This document shows positions 25,255-32,827 of a DNA stretch of 64,000 nt, piece after piece. Numbering within the stretch: position 1 is the stretch's first letter; each line of letters begins with the position of its first letter. The stretch is taken from positions 248,001-312,000 of the forward strand of contig NZ_JAMFLZ010000004.1 in assembly GCF_023502325.1 (NCBI RefSeq), in the 5' to 3' direction. Below the pieces are notes generated by a model. It saw nothing but the letters and a program-made list of their open reading frames with translations. It was not told the DNA's origin and searched no databases. The DNA is from Wocania_A spongiicola. GTDB taxonomy: Bacteria > Bacteroidota > Bacteroidia > Flavobacteriales > Flavobacteriaceae. Position numbers and translations under genes: made by a program.

Positions 25255-26997
25255 TTAGCTTAATCTTACATCGGAAACTGATGCTCCTGACGGAATCATA
25301 GGAAATACATTATCTTCTTTTTCTACACAAACTTCTAAGAAATAAGATTCTTTTGAAGCTATCATTTCTTTAACGGCATCAGCCAATTCTTCTCTTTTTA
25401 CTACTTTTTTAGCTTTAATATAATAGCCTTCTGCAATAGCAACAAAGTTTGGATTTGTCATTTCAGTTGATGCATAACGCTTATCGAAAAATAACTGTTG
25501 CCATTGGCGTACCATACCTAGAAACTCATTGTTTAATACTACAATTTTTACAGGTACTTTTTGCTGAAAAATGGTGCCTAATTCTTGAATATTCATTTGG
25601 TAACCACCATCACCAATAATAGCAACTACTTCACGATCAGGCGCTGCCATTTTAGCGCCAATTGCTGCCGGTAATGCAAACCCCATTGTTCCTAAACCTC
25701 CAGAAGTAATATTACTTTTAGTTTTATTGAATTCTGAATAACGACAAGCAATCATTTGGTGTTGCCCTACATCTGAAACGATAGCAGCGTTACCTTTACT
25801 TTGCACATTTATTTCATTTAAAACCTCACCCATGGTTAAACCTTCTTTGGTTGGGTGAAGATCGTTTTTTATAACTTTTTCGAATTCAATAGCATATAAA
25901 TCTTTAAATTTTTGATGCCATGAATCATGTGAATTTTTATTTAATAATGGTAATAATTGTGCTAAGCTATCTTTAGAATTACCTAAAACAGCCACATCTG
26001 CAAATACATTTTTATTAATCTCAGCAGGATCAATTTCAAAATGAACCACTTTTGCTTGTTTAGCGTAAGTATTTAAATCACCAGTAACACGGTCATCGAA
26101 GCGCATACCGATAGCAATTAATACATCACATTCATTTGTTAGTTTATTAGGTGCATAATTACCATGCATACCAACCATACCAATATTTAATGGATGTGAG
26201 GTAGGTAAAGCTGAAGCTCCCATAATGGTCCATGCAGCTGGAATACCAGCTTTTTCTATAACAGCTTTTAATTCTGTTTCTGCTTCTCCTAAAATAACGC
26301 CTTGCCCCCAAACAATCATTGGTTTTTTAGCAGCATTAATTAATTCTGCAGCAGCTTTAACTGATTCTGAGTTAATTTTAGGAACAGGAATGTAACTTCG
26401 TACACCTGTACATTTTTCATATTTAAAATCAAGCTCTCCAAATTGTGCGTCTTTAGTAATATCAATTAAAACTGGTCCTGGGCGACCGCTTTTGGCAATA
26501 TAAAATGCTTTTGCTAAAACTTCAGGAATCTCTGAAGCTTTGGTTACTTGATGATTCCATTTTGTAACAGGAGTTGAAATACCAACAATGTCTGTTTCTT
26601 GAAAGGCATCACTACCTAGTAAATGGGATGGGACCTGCCCAGTAATACAAACTAATGGGGTAGAATCTATTTGCGCGTCAGCAATACCTGTAATTAAGTT
26701 TGTTGCTCCTGGACCAGATGTAGCCATAGCAACACCAACACGACCAGAAATTCTGGCAAACCCTTGGGCTGCATGTGCAGCTCCTTGTTCGTGACGTGTT
26801 AAAACATGATGAATTTCGTTTCTGTATTTATACAATTCATCATAAACAGGCATAATAGCTCCTCCTGGGTATCCATAAAGAATATCAACACCTTCAGCTA
26901 TTAAACTTCTAACGATTGCTTCACATCCAGTAATGCGCTCACTTGGTTGGTCTAAAAACTTTGCTTTTGTCATAGTCTTTGCTTCCATAAATTTCAA
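25255..26997 (-). CDS. ilvB: acetolactate synthase large (catalytic) subunit
   Basis: 580 residues. ThDP-dependent enzyme forming acetolactate or acetohydroxybutyrate. Seen are GVDILYGYPGGAIMPVYD with the family region, the catalytic Glu in RHEQGAAHAAQGFAR, SGPGATNLITGIADA, and the ThDP motif GDGGYQMNIQELGTI. Start is ambiguous: three Met lie within the first nine residues (MKFMEAKTM); the longest abuts the ilvD stop directly, which fits tight operon packing, but the third Met (MTKAKFLDQPS) is also plausible. It pairs with IlvN encoded 12 bases downstream. Confidence 0.96.
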   Translation of the reverse strand: MKFMEAKTMTKAKFLDQPSERITGCEAIVRSLIAEGVDILYGYPGGAIMPVYDELYKYRNEIHHVLTRHEQGAAHAAQGFARISGRVGVAMATSGPGATNLITGIADAQIDSTPLVCITGQVPSHLLGSDAFQETDIVGISTPVTKWNHQVTKASEIPEVLAKAFYIAKSGRPGPVLIDITKDAQFGELDFKYEKCTGVRSYIPVPKINSESVKAAAELINAAKKPMIVWGQGVILGEAETELKAVIEKAGIPAAWTIMGASALPTSHPLNIGMVGMHGNYAPNKLTNECDVLIAIGMRFDDRVTGDLNTYAKQAKVVHFEIDPAEINKNVFADVAVLGNSKDSLAQLLPLLNKNSHDSWHQKFKDLYAIEFEKVIKNDLHPTKEGLTMGEVLNEINVQSKGNAAIVSDVGQHQMIACRYSEFNKTKSNITSGGLGTMGFALPAAIGAKMAAPDREVVAIIGDGGYQMNIQELGTIFQQKVPVKIVVLNNEFLGMVRQWQQLFFDKRYASTEMTNPNFVAIAEGYYIKAKKVVKREELADAVKEMIASKESYFLEVCVEKEDNVFPMIPSGASVSDVRLS

Positions 26998-28683
26998 TTA
27001 AAACGCATCAGTTATGCATCCTTTAGAAGCAGATGCAACTGACTTAGCGTATTTATATAATATTCCTTTTTTGTGTTTTAATTCTGGAGCTACCCATTGT
27101 GATTGTCTCTCAGCAATTTCTTCATCTGATAGCAATACATTGATTGAGTTGTCTTCAGCACTAATTCTAATTTTGTCTCCAGTTTTAAGTAGACCTATAG
27201 TTCCTCCAGATTGAGCTTCAGGAGTGATGTGACCTACTACAAAACCATGTGTTCCTCCAGAAAACCTACCATCAGTAATTAAAGCAACTGATTTGCCTAA
27301 TCCAGCACCCATAATTAATGAGGTTGGTTTTAACATTTCTGGCATTCCAGGACCCCCTTTTGGCCCAACATAGCGAATAACAACTACATCACCTCTTTCT
27401 ACTTCTCCATTTGAAATTCCTGTATTTGCAGCTTGCTCACCATCATAAACCACTGCTTTTCCTTCAAAATTTAAACCTTCATTTCCACTAATTTTAGCCA
27501 CAGCACCTTCAGATGCTAAGTTTCCATAAAGAATTTGTAGGTTTCCTGAAGATTTTAAAGCTTTATCTTTTGGGTGAATAACATCTTGGCCATCTTCAAA
27601 TGTAAGAGGTTTAACATTAGCTAAATTTTCGGCTAAAGTTTTTCCTGTTACTGTTAAACAATCACCATGTAAATAGCCGTTGTCTAATAAATATTTCATT
27701 ACTGCAGGAGTTCCTCCAATACCATGAACATCTTCCATTAAGTATTTTCCTGATGGTTTTAAATCAGCAATTAGTGGTGTTCTATCACTAACTCGTTGAA
27801 AATCTTCTAGAGTAAAATCAATATCTGCAGCATGTGCAATTGCTAAAAAATGTAATACAGCATTTGTTGAACCACCTAATGCATTTACAAGAGCAATGGC
27901 ATTCTCAATAGATTTTTTTGAAATTATATCTAAAGGTTTTAAATCTAATTCTAAAAGATTCTTAACTGCTATAGCTGTTCTTTCACTTTCCGATAATTTA
28001 TTTGGATTTTCCGCTGGAATAGAAGAGTTATATGGTAAAGAAAAACCCATACATTCTATAGCAGAAGCCATGGTGTTAGCTGTATACATACCGCCACAAG
28101 CACCTGCTCCTGGAATAGCTCTTTTGATAATTTCTCTATATTCATCTTCATCAATTTCTCCAGCAACTTTTTGTCCTAAAGCTTCAAAAGCCGAGACAAT
28201 ATTTAATTTTCTTCCTTTATAATTACCAGATGCAATGGTTCCGCCGTACATCATTATTGATGGACGATTTAAGCGCAACATTGCTATAACCGCTCCAGGC
28301 ATATTTTTATCACAACCTACAACAGAGATTAATGCATCATAACTTTGAGCATTCATAACAGTTTCAATAGAATCTGCTATAATATCTCTAGATGCTAAAG
28401 AATAATTCATACCAGAGGTTCCCATAGAAATACCATCACTAACACCAATAGTATTAAATCCTAAACCAACTAAACCTGCTATTTTGCATTCAATTTTCAC
28501 TTCTGCCGCTAAATTGTTTAAATGCATATTACAAGGGTTTCCATCATACCCTGTACTTGCAATACCCACTTGAGCTTTTTGCATATCTTCATCAGATAAG
28601 CCTACGGCGTATAACATGGCTTGCGATGCAGGTTGAGATTCGTCTTGTGTTAGTCTTTTGCTATGTTTATTGAGTTCTTTCAT
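26998..28683 (-). CDS. ilvD: dihydroxy-acid dehydratase
   Basis: 561 residues. Iron-sulfur dehydratase making 2-oxo acids from dihydroxy acids in valine and isoleucine synthesis. Cluster-binding Cys sit in GYDGNPCNMHLNN, VVGCDKNMPGAVIA and GAGACGGMYTANTM. The C-terminal FSGGTHGFVVGHITPEA is also family-typical. It is the first structural gene of the operon and is preceded by about 310 bases of leader containing the Ile/Val leader peptide and intrinsic terminator described separately. The stop is flush with the ilvB start. Confidence 0.97.
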   Translation of the reverse strand: MKELNKHSKRLTQDESQPASQAMLYAVGLSDEDMQKAQVGIASTGYDGNPCNMHLNNLAAEVKIECKIAGLVGLGFNTIGVSDGISMGTSGMNYSLASRDIIADSIETVMNAQSYDALISVVGCDKNMPGAVIAMLRLNRPSIMMYGGTIASGNYKGRKLNIVSAFEALGQKVAGEIDEDEYREIIKRAIPGAGACGGMYTANTMASAIECMGFSLPYNSSIPAENPNKLSESERTAIAVKNLLELDLKPLDIISKKSIENAIALVNALGGSTNAVLHFLAIAHAADIDFTLEDFQRVSDRTPLIADLKPSGKYLMEDVHGIGGTPAVMKYLLDNGYLHGDCLTVTGKTLAENLANVKPLTFEDGQDVIHPKDKALKSSGNLQILYGNLASEGAVAKISGNEGLNFEGKAVVYDGEQAANTGISNGEVERGDVVVIRYVGPKGGPGMPEMLKPTSLIMGAGLGKSVALITDGRFSGGTHGFVVGHITPEAQSGGTIGLLKTGDKIRISAEDNSINVLLSDEEIAERQSQWVAPELKHKKGILYKYAKSVASASKGCITDAF

Positions 28684-28931
28684 ATTTATTGCAAAAAATT
28701 TCGCTTTTATTCTTTAATGATATATATCTTCTTGATATTTAAGATTTTGTTTAAAAAGCTAACAATGCCTTTAAAAAGGTTACGAAATTAATTTATTACA
28801 TTTTTAAATCTGTTTTTCAGTGTTTTTTATGGTTAAATTCAGCATGATTAAATTTGATTTACAATACTGATTATCAAATTGTTAAACTATATTTTTTATG
28901 ATGTTCAAAACATTTAAAATATTCAATAAAA

Positions 28932-28957
28932 AAAGCCTTCCGTTTAAGGAAGGCTTT
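28932..28957 (-). terminator. intrinsic terminator of the ilv attenuator
   Basis: On the minus strand AAAGCCTTCC (28957-28948) pairs perfectly with GGAAGGCTTT (28941-28932), loop TTAAAC, followed by further T residues, so a run of seven T including the stem end. It stands between the leader peptide and ilvD, facing ilvD, not at the end of any gene. Its 5' arm contains TTCCTTA, which can instead pair with TAAGGGA (28992-28986) just after the leader peptide hairpin. That alternative would break the terminator. Confidence 0.85.
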
Positions 28958-28992
28958 AAAATTTATTTTAAGTTTTAATATACCATCCCTTA

Positions 28993-29052
28993 TCATTGTG
29001 AAATAATCACAATGACAAAAATTGAAATGATATTTAAAATTTGTTTTTTCAT
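28993..29052 (-). CDS. ilv operon leader peptide, MKKQILNIISIFVIVIISQ
   Basis: A 19-codon reading frame on the minus strand, ATG at 29052, TGA at 28993. It contains seven Ile, two Val and one Leu codons, ten of nineteen, as expected of a leader that senses charged branched-chain tRNAs. The final codons form a perfect 9-bp hairpin (28993-29001 with 29007-29015, loop of 5), which corresponds to the 1:2 pause/protector hairpin of classical attenuators. Directly after it lies the antiterminator strand TAAGGGA, then the terminator at 28957-28932. Too short for routine gene callers. A TAnnTTTG-like promoter lies just upstream (29065-29072). Function as a regulatory peptide is inferred from composition and RNA structures. 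Confidence 0.82.
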   Translation of the reverse strand: MKKQILNIISIFVIVIISQ

Positions 29053-29064
29053 CTTTTGTTGCAC

Positions 29065-29072
29065 CAAATATT
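29065..29072 (-). promoter_or_regulatory. likely promoter -7 box of the ilv leader
   Basis: Minus strand AATATTTG, one mismatch to the Bacteroidota TAnnTTTG box, 12 bases before the leader peptide ATG. Transcription would start only a few bases before the peptide, which fits a short attenuator leader. No convincing -33 box was seen. Confidence 0.45.
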
Positions 29073-29143
29073 ATAAATTATTTTCACATAACAGTTATTT
29101 TTTAAAAAAAAGAAAAATTCACTTCCATATTCTTTTATTTTTT

Positions 29144-29151
29144 TACTTTTG
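29144..29151 (+). promoter_or_regulatory. promoter -7 box of metK
   Basis: TACTTTTG matches TAnnTTTG exactly, and the same eight bases occur before the metH riboswitch (63064-63071). It lies 14 bases before the riboswitch stem, so the aptamer would be at the very 5' end of the transcript. Confidence 0.6.
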
Positions 29152-29165
29152 CCAGCATAAACAAT

Positions 29166-29240
29166 AGAGGAAAGATTTGACTGATTGCAACCTCTTATAT
29201 CGAATTAGATTATTGATATAAATAAAAATGCTAAAGGCAG
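29166..29240 (+). ncRNA. SAM-II-like riboswitch (long-loop form) upstream of metK
   Basis: Stem AGAGG (29166-29170) pairs with CCTCT (29190-29194 region), enclosing AAAGATTTGACTGATTGCAA, which matches the conserved SAM-II first loop (GATTT..., TTGCA). The 3' part has the SAM-II core AAATGCTAAAGG (29227-29237). Between them is an extra hairpin TATATC/GATATA, which is why I call it the long-loop variant. Downstream GTCAAATCTTT (29264-29274) is a perfect 11-base complement of AAAGATTTGAC (29171-29181), so aptamer and an alternative fold exclude each other shortly before the metK ATG. Known SAM-II elements turn off SAM or methionine genes when SAM is high. Confidence 0.72.
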
Positions 29241-29291
29241 TGTAAACTTCCTTCGACGCTATCGTCAAATCTTTTAAAAAAAACTTAAAAT

Positions 29292-30545
29292 ATGGCTTAT
29301 TTATTTACTTCAGAAAGTGTTTCTGAAGGACACCCTGATAAAGTAGCAGATCAAATTAGTGATGCTTTAATTGATAATTTTTTAGCTTTTGATACAGAAT
29401 CAAAAGTGGCTTGTGAAACATTGGTTACTACAGGGCAAGTTGTTTTAGCTGGCGAAGTAAAATCGTCAACCTATTTAGATGTTCAAAAAATAGCAAGAGA
29501 AACTATTAATAAAATAGGGTACACTAAAGGCGAGTATATGTTTGATGGTAATTCTTGTGGAGTTTTATCGGCTATTCATGAGCAATCAGATGATATTAAC
29601 CGAGGAGTAGATAGAGCTAGTAAAGAAGAGCAAGGAGCTGGTGATCAAGGTATGATGTTTGGTTATGCCACTCGTGAAACTGAAAATTTTATGCCTTTGG
29701 CTTTAGACTTGTCGCACAGAATTTTAAAAGAACTTGCTGAATTACGTAGAGAAAATAAAGACATTACTTATTTAAGACCTGATTCTAAAAGTCAAGTAAC
29801 TATTGAATATAGTGATGATAATATTCCGCAACGTATTGATGCTATCGTAGTTTCTACACAGCATGATGATTTTGGAGATGATGAGATTATGCTTGCTAAA
29901 ATAAGAAAGGATATTGTTGAGATTTTAATACCTAGAGTTGTAGCAAAATTGCCAAAGCAAATACAAGTATTGTTTAATGATGCAATTACATATCATATAA
30001 ACCCAACAGGGAAATTTGTTATTGGAGGTCCTCATGGTGATACAGGTTTAACGGGACGTAAAATTATTGTAGATACTTATGGAGGAAAAGGCGCTCATGG
30101 TGGTGGTGCATTTTCTGGGAAAGACCCTAGTAAAGTTGATAGAAGTGCAGCTTATGCAACTCGACATATAGCAAAAAATTTGGTAGCCGCTGGAGTAGCT
30201 AATGAGGTTTTAGTACAAGTTAGTTATGCAATTGGTGTTGTTGAGCCTATGGGTATTTTTATTGACACCTATGGTACTTGTCCTTTTAATATGACTGATG
30301 GAGAAATTGCAGAAAAAGTTTCTGAACTATTTGATATGCGACCATTTGCTATTGAAGAACGTTTAAAATTGCGCTCACCAATGTATAGTGAAACAGCTGC
30401 TTATGGGCATATGGGACGAGAAAACGAAACAGTTACAAAAACATTTAGTCAGCCAAATGGGGAAACTACTACTCTTGATGTGGAGTTGTTTACTTGGGAA
30501 AAGCTAGATTATGTTGATAAAGTAAAAGAGGCTTTTGGATTGTAA
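29292..30545 (+). CDS. metK: S-adenosylmethionine synthetase
   Basis: 417 residues. It makes SAM from methionine and ATP in the cytoplasm. Visible are the N-terminal FTSESVSEGHPDKVADQISDA, the GAGDQGMMFGYA motif, and GGGAFSGKDPSKVDRSAAY with the family's P-loop-like sequence. Length is at the longer end of the family, as usual in Bacteroidota. It is monocistronic here: own promoter and SAM-II-like leader upstream, strong intrinsic terminator 26 bases after the stop. Divergent from the ilv leader, with about 240 bases between start codons of metK and the leader peptide. Confidence 0.98.
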   Translation: MAYLFTSESVSEGHPDKVADQISDALIDNFLAFDTESKVACETLVTTGQVVLAGEVKSSTYLDVQKIARETINKIGYTKGEYMFDGNSCGVLSAIHEQSDDINRGVDRASKEEQGAGDQGMMFGYATRETENFMPLALDLSHRILKELAELRRENKDITYLRPDSKSQVTIEYSDDNIPQRIDAIVVSTQHDDFGDDEIMLAKIRKDIVEILIPRVVAKLPKQIQVLFNDAITYHINPTGKFVIGGPHGDTGLTGRKIIVDTYGGKGAHGGGAFSGKDPSKVDRSAAYATRHIAKNLVAAGVANEVLVQVSYAIGVVEPMGIFIDTYGTCPFNMTDGEIAEKVSELFDMRPFAIEERLKLRSPMYSETAAYGHMGRENETVTKTFSQPNGETTTLDVELFTWEKLDYVDKVKEAFGL

Positions 30546-30570
30546 ATGTCAACCCCAATAAAACAATATT

Positions 30571-30602
30571 AAAAACCTTGTAATCTATTTTACAAGGTTT
30601 TT
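30571..30602 (+). terminator. intrinsic terminator after metK
   Basis: AAAAACCTTGTA (30571-30582) pairs perfectly with TACAAGGTTTTT (30591-30602), loop of 8. The stem ends in five T. It sits 26 bases after the metK stop, and the next gene starts at 30728. Confidence 0.9.
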
Positions 30603-30727
30603 GCTTTTGGTAGAACTTTGACTTAGTCAGAAAAAATGTCGAAATTCGTTTAATGTTTTTCAAGTATACGTTTCTGTAACGTCATGATAATAAAAAATAA
30701 GCATCAATTAAGTAATAATCAAACATT

Positions 30728-31519
30728 ATGAAATTTAAAACTATTTTATTTTGCATAATACTAATTCTTTTTTCATTAGAAGATATCAGTGCTCAGGAAA
30801 ATTTTCCAAATACACCACCAGAAGAATCGCCAATGCTAATGCAACCAGAAATGACTGAAATATGGGAGCCTCAGGTTAAAGTTATATCAGCTGCTAAAAC
30901 TTTAGGAAATCCCCCATCAGATGCAATTATTTTATTTGATGGAAAAAGCCTTGATGCATGGGTAAGTCAAAGAGATACTATGAAATTAGCGCAATGGAAA
31001 ATTATTAATAATGATTACTTTGAAGTTGTCCCTGGCTCAGGTTCGATTCAGACAAAAATGAAATTTGGAGACTGTCAATTACATATTGAATTTAGTGCTC
31101 CAGATTCTGTGAAGTTTTCGGGACAAGGGAGAGGTAATAGTGGCGTTTTTTTTCAAAATCGATACGAACTTCAAGTCTTAGATTCGTATAACAATAGAAC
31201 ATATTCAAATGGTCAAGCAGGAAGTATTTACAAAGACCATGCACCTTTGGTAAATGCAATGCGTAGCCCTCTCGAATGGAATTCTTATGATGTTATCTAT
31301 ACTGCACCTCGATTCAAGAAAAACGGAAAATTAGAATCACCTGCAAAAATTACTGTACTACACAATGGTGTATTGATTCAAAACAATGTTTCTATTAATG
31401 GTCTTACTCGTTATATTGGTTTGCATGATTATCCTTCTGCTCATGGTGATGACGTTATTTTGCTTCAGGATCATGGAGCTAAAGTTCAGTTTAGAAATAT
31501 TTGGATAAGAAAAATATAG
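30728..31519 (+). CDS. exported DUF1080 protein (3-keto-glycoside hydrolase-like)
   Basis: 263 residues with a Sec signal (TILFCIILILFSLEDISAQ), then a Pro-rich linker and one DUF1080 domain from about residue 65: DAIILFDGKSLDAWVSQ, GRGNSGVFFQNRYELQVLDS, EWNSYDVIYTAPRF and the end VQFRNIWIRKI. This is the compact secreted form, distinct from the lipoprotein at 12732 and the double-domain protein at 15058. It has no carbohydrate neighbours: metK is upstream and leuB converges downstream. In front of it lies ACGTTTCTGTAACGT (about 30667-30681), a short dyad that could be an operator. Its terminator is shared with leuB. Confidence 0.88.
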   Translation: MKFKTILFCIILILFSLEDISAQENFPNTPPEESPMLMQPEMTEIWEPQVKVISAAKTLGNPPSDAIILFDGKSLDAWVSQRDTMKLAQWKIINNDYFEVVPGSGSIQTKMKFGDCQLHIEFSAPDSVKFSGQGRGNSGVFFQNRYELQVLDSYNNRTYSNGQAGSIYKDHAPLVNAMRSPLEWNSYDVIYTAPRFKKNGKLESPAKITVLHNGVLIQNNVSINGLTRYIGLHDYPSAHGDDVILLQDHGAKVQFRNIWIRKI

Positions 31520-31541
31520 ACGAGAATGAATATGTTATTTT

Positions 31542-31620
31542 GCGTTAGCGATTGAAGTGGCATTCTTTTTTGAGGTATAAGAAAAAGATACAACGAAAAG
31601 CGCAACCCTTGTGGTAACGC
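31542..31620. repeat. folded flavobacterial intergenic repeat element
   Basis: GCGTTA at 31542-31547 pairs with TAACGC at 31615-31620. Inside are TGAAGTGGCATTC, a CTTTTT/AAAAAG hairpin and GAAAAGCGCAACCC...GGTAACGCCC. I recognise this pattern (GCGTTAGCGATTGAAG to a terminal TAACGCCC) from many Flavobacteriaceae intergenic regions; it is not part of a gene. Its function is unknown. It lies after the DUF1080 stop and before the shared terminator. Confidence 0.6.
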
Positions 31621-31633
31621 CCAGATAAAATAA

Positions 31634-31660
31634 AAAAGCGCACTTTAGAAATGCGCTTTT
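31634..31660. terminator. bidirectional intrinsic terminator between DUF1080 gene and leuB
   Basis: AAAAGCGCA (31634-31642) pairs with TGCGCTTTT (31652-31660), loop of 9; T-runs follow on both strands. It separates the plus-strand DUF1080 gene from the convergent leuA-leuB operon. Confidence 0.9.
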
Positions 31661-31703
31661 AATAATCCCAAAAATTTTTAAAAAAGTGACTAACTTAAAA
31701 TAA

Positions 31704-32816
31704 TTAAATAATTGTGGACTGTCCGAGATGTATGTTTTTAAAGTTTAAATTGGTTTCTTCTGGGTTATTTATAAAATCCTCTATAAAATCACCCACTTTT
31801 GTGGTGGTTATATTATCATACTTAGTGTTTAAATCTGGTGTTGTAATATGTAATTTTAACGATTTATCTACAGCTTGTCTCACCAAAGCAGCTTCTTTGT
31901 CTAATCCAAAATGATCCAGTAGCATAGCAGCTGATAAAATTGAAGCTATTGGATTAGCAATACCTTTATTAGCAAATTTGTCATAAGCACCGTGTATAGG
32001 TTCGAACATGGCATACTTATCATTTATTGATGCAGATGCTAGCAAACCTATGGAGCCAACAATAACACTGGCTTCTTCAGATAAAATATCACCAAACATG
32101 TTTTCGGTTAAAATAACGTCAAATTGTCTAGGGTTTATAATGAGCTCCATGGCTGCATTATCTATGTACATGAAATTTAATTCAACATTTGGATATTGTG
32201 ATGCTAATTCTTTGACCACTTTGCGCCATAATCGAGAGGTCGCTAATGCATTGGCTTTATCTACCAAAGTTAGTTTGCCTTTTCTAGTTTGGGCTGCTTT
32301 AAAAGCTAAATGTGCAATACGTTCAATTTCAAAACGTGAGTATTCACAAATATCTGAAGCGTTATCATTGCTGAGTTTTTTCTCTCCAAAATATAAACCA
32401 CCAGTAAGCTCGCGATAAATCAAAATATTTGTATCTCTTATTTGCTTTACTTTCAAAGATGATTTATTTAGTAAATCTTCGTAGGCTATAACAGGTCGAA
32501 TATTAGCATATAAATCGAGTGATTTACGAAGTCTTAAAAGACCTTGTTCTGGCCTTACTTTAGCATCAGGATCCATATCATATTTAGCGCTTCCAATGGC
32601 ACCAAATAAAATAGCATCTGCGTTTTGGCAAATGCTAATAGTTTCTTCTGGCAAAGGGTCGCCGGTTTTATCTATTGCCGATGCACCCACAAAAGCTTTG
32701 TTGAAAGTAAATAAATGACCAAACTCCATGGCTATAGCTTTCAAAACCTTGACGGCTTGTGCTGTAACTTCTGGTCCTACACCATCACCTGGTAAAACGG
32801 CAATATTTAATTTCAT
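31704..32816 (-). CDS. leuB: 3-isopropylmalate dehydrogenase
   Basis: 370 residues. NAD-dependent oxidation and decarboxylation of 3-isopropylmalate in leucine synthesis. Motifs are IAVLPGDGVGPEVTAQAVKVL, GAIGSAKYD, RPEQGLLRLRKSLDLYAN, RELTGGLYFGEK with the substrate-binding Arg and Tyr, LTLVDKANAL and FEPIHGAYDKFANKGIANPI. It follows leuA after 11 bases. leuC and leuD are not adjacent, so the isomerase genes must lie elsewhere. Confidence 0.97.
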   Translation of the reverse strand: MKLNIAVLPGDGVGPEVTAQAVKVLKAIAMEFGHLFTFNKAFVGASAIDKTGDPLPEETISICQNADAILFGAIGSAKYDMDPDAKVRPEQGLLRLRKSLDLYANIRPVIAYEDLLNKSSLKVKQIRDTNILIYRELTGGLYFGEKKLSNDNASDICEYSRFEIERIAHLAFKAAQTRKGKLTLVDKANALATSRLWRKVVKELASQYPNVELNFMYIDNAAMELIINPRQFDVILTENMFGDILSEEASVIVGSIGLLASASINDKYAMFEPIHGAYDKFANKGIANPIASILSAAMLLDHFGLDKEAALVRQAVDKSLKLHITTPDLNTKYDNITTTKVGDFIEDFINNPEETNLNFKNIHLGQSTII

Positions 32817-32827
32817 TTCATTTAAAT

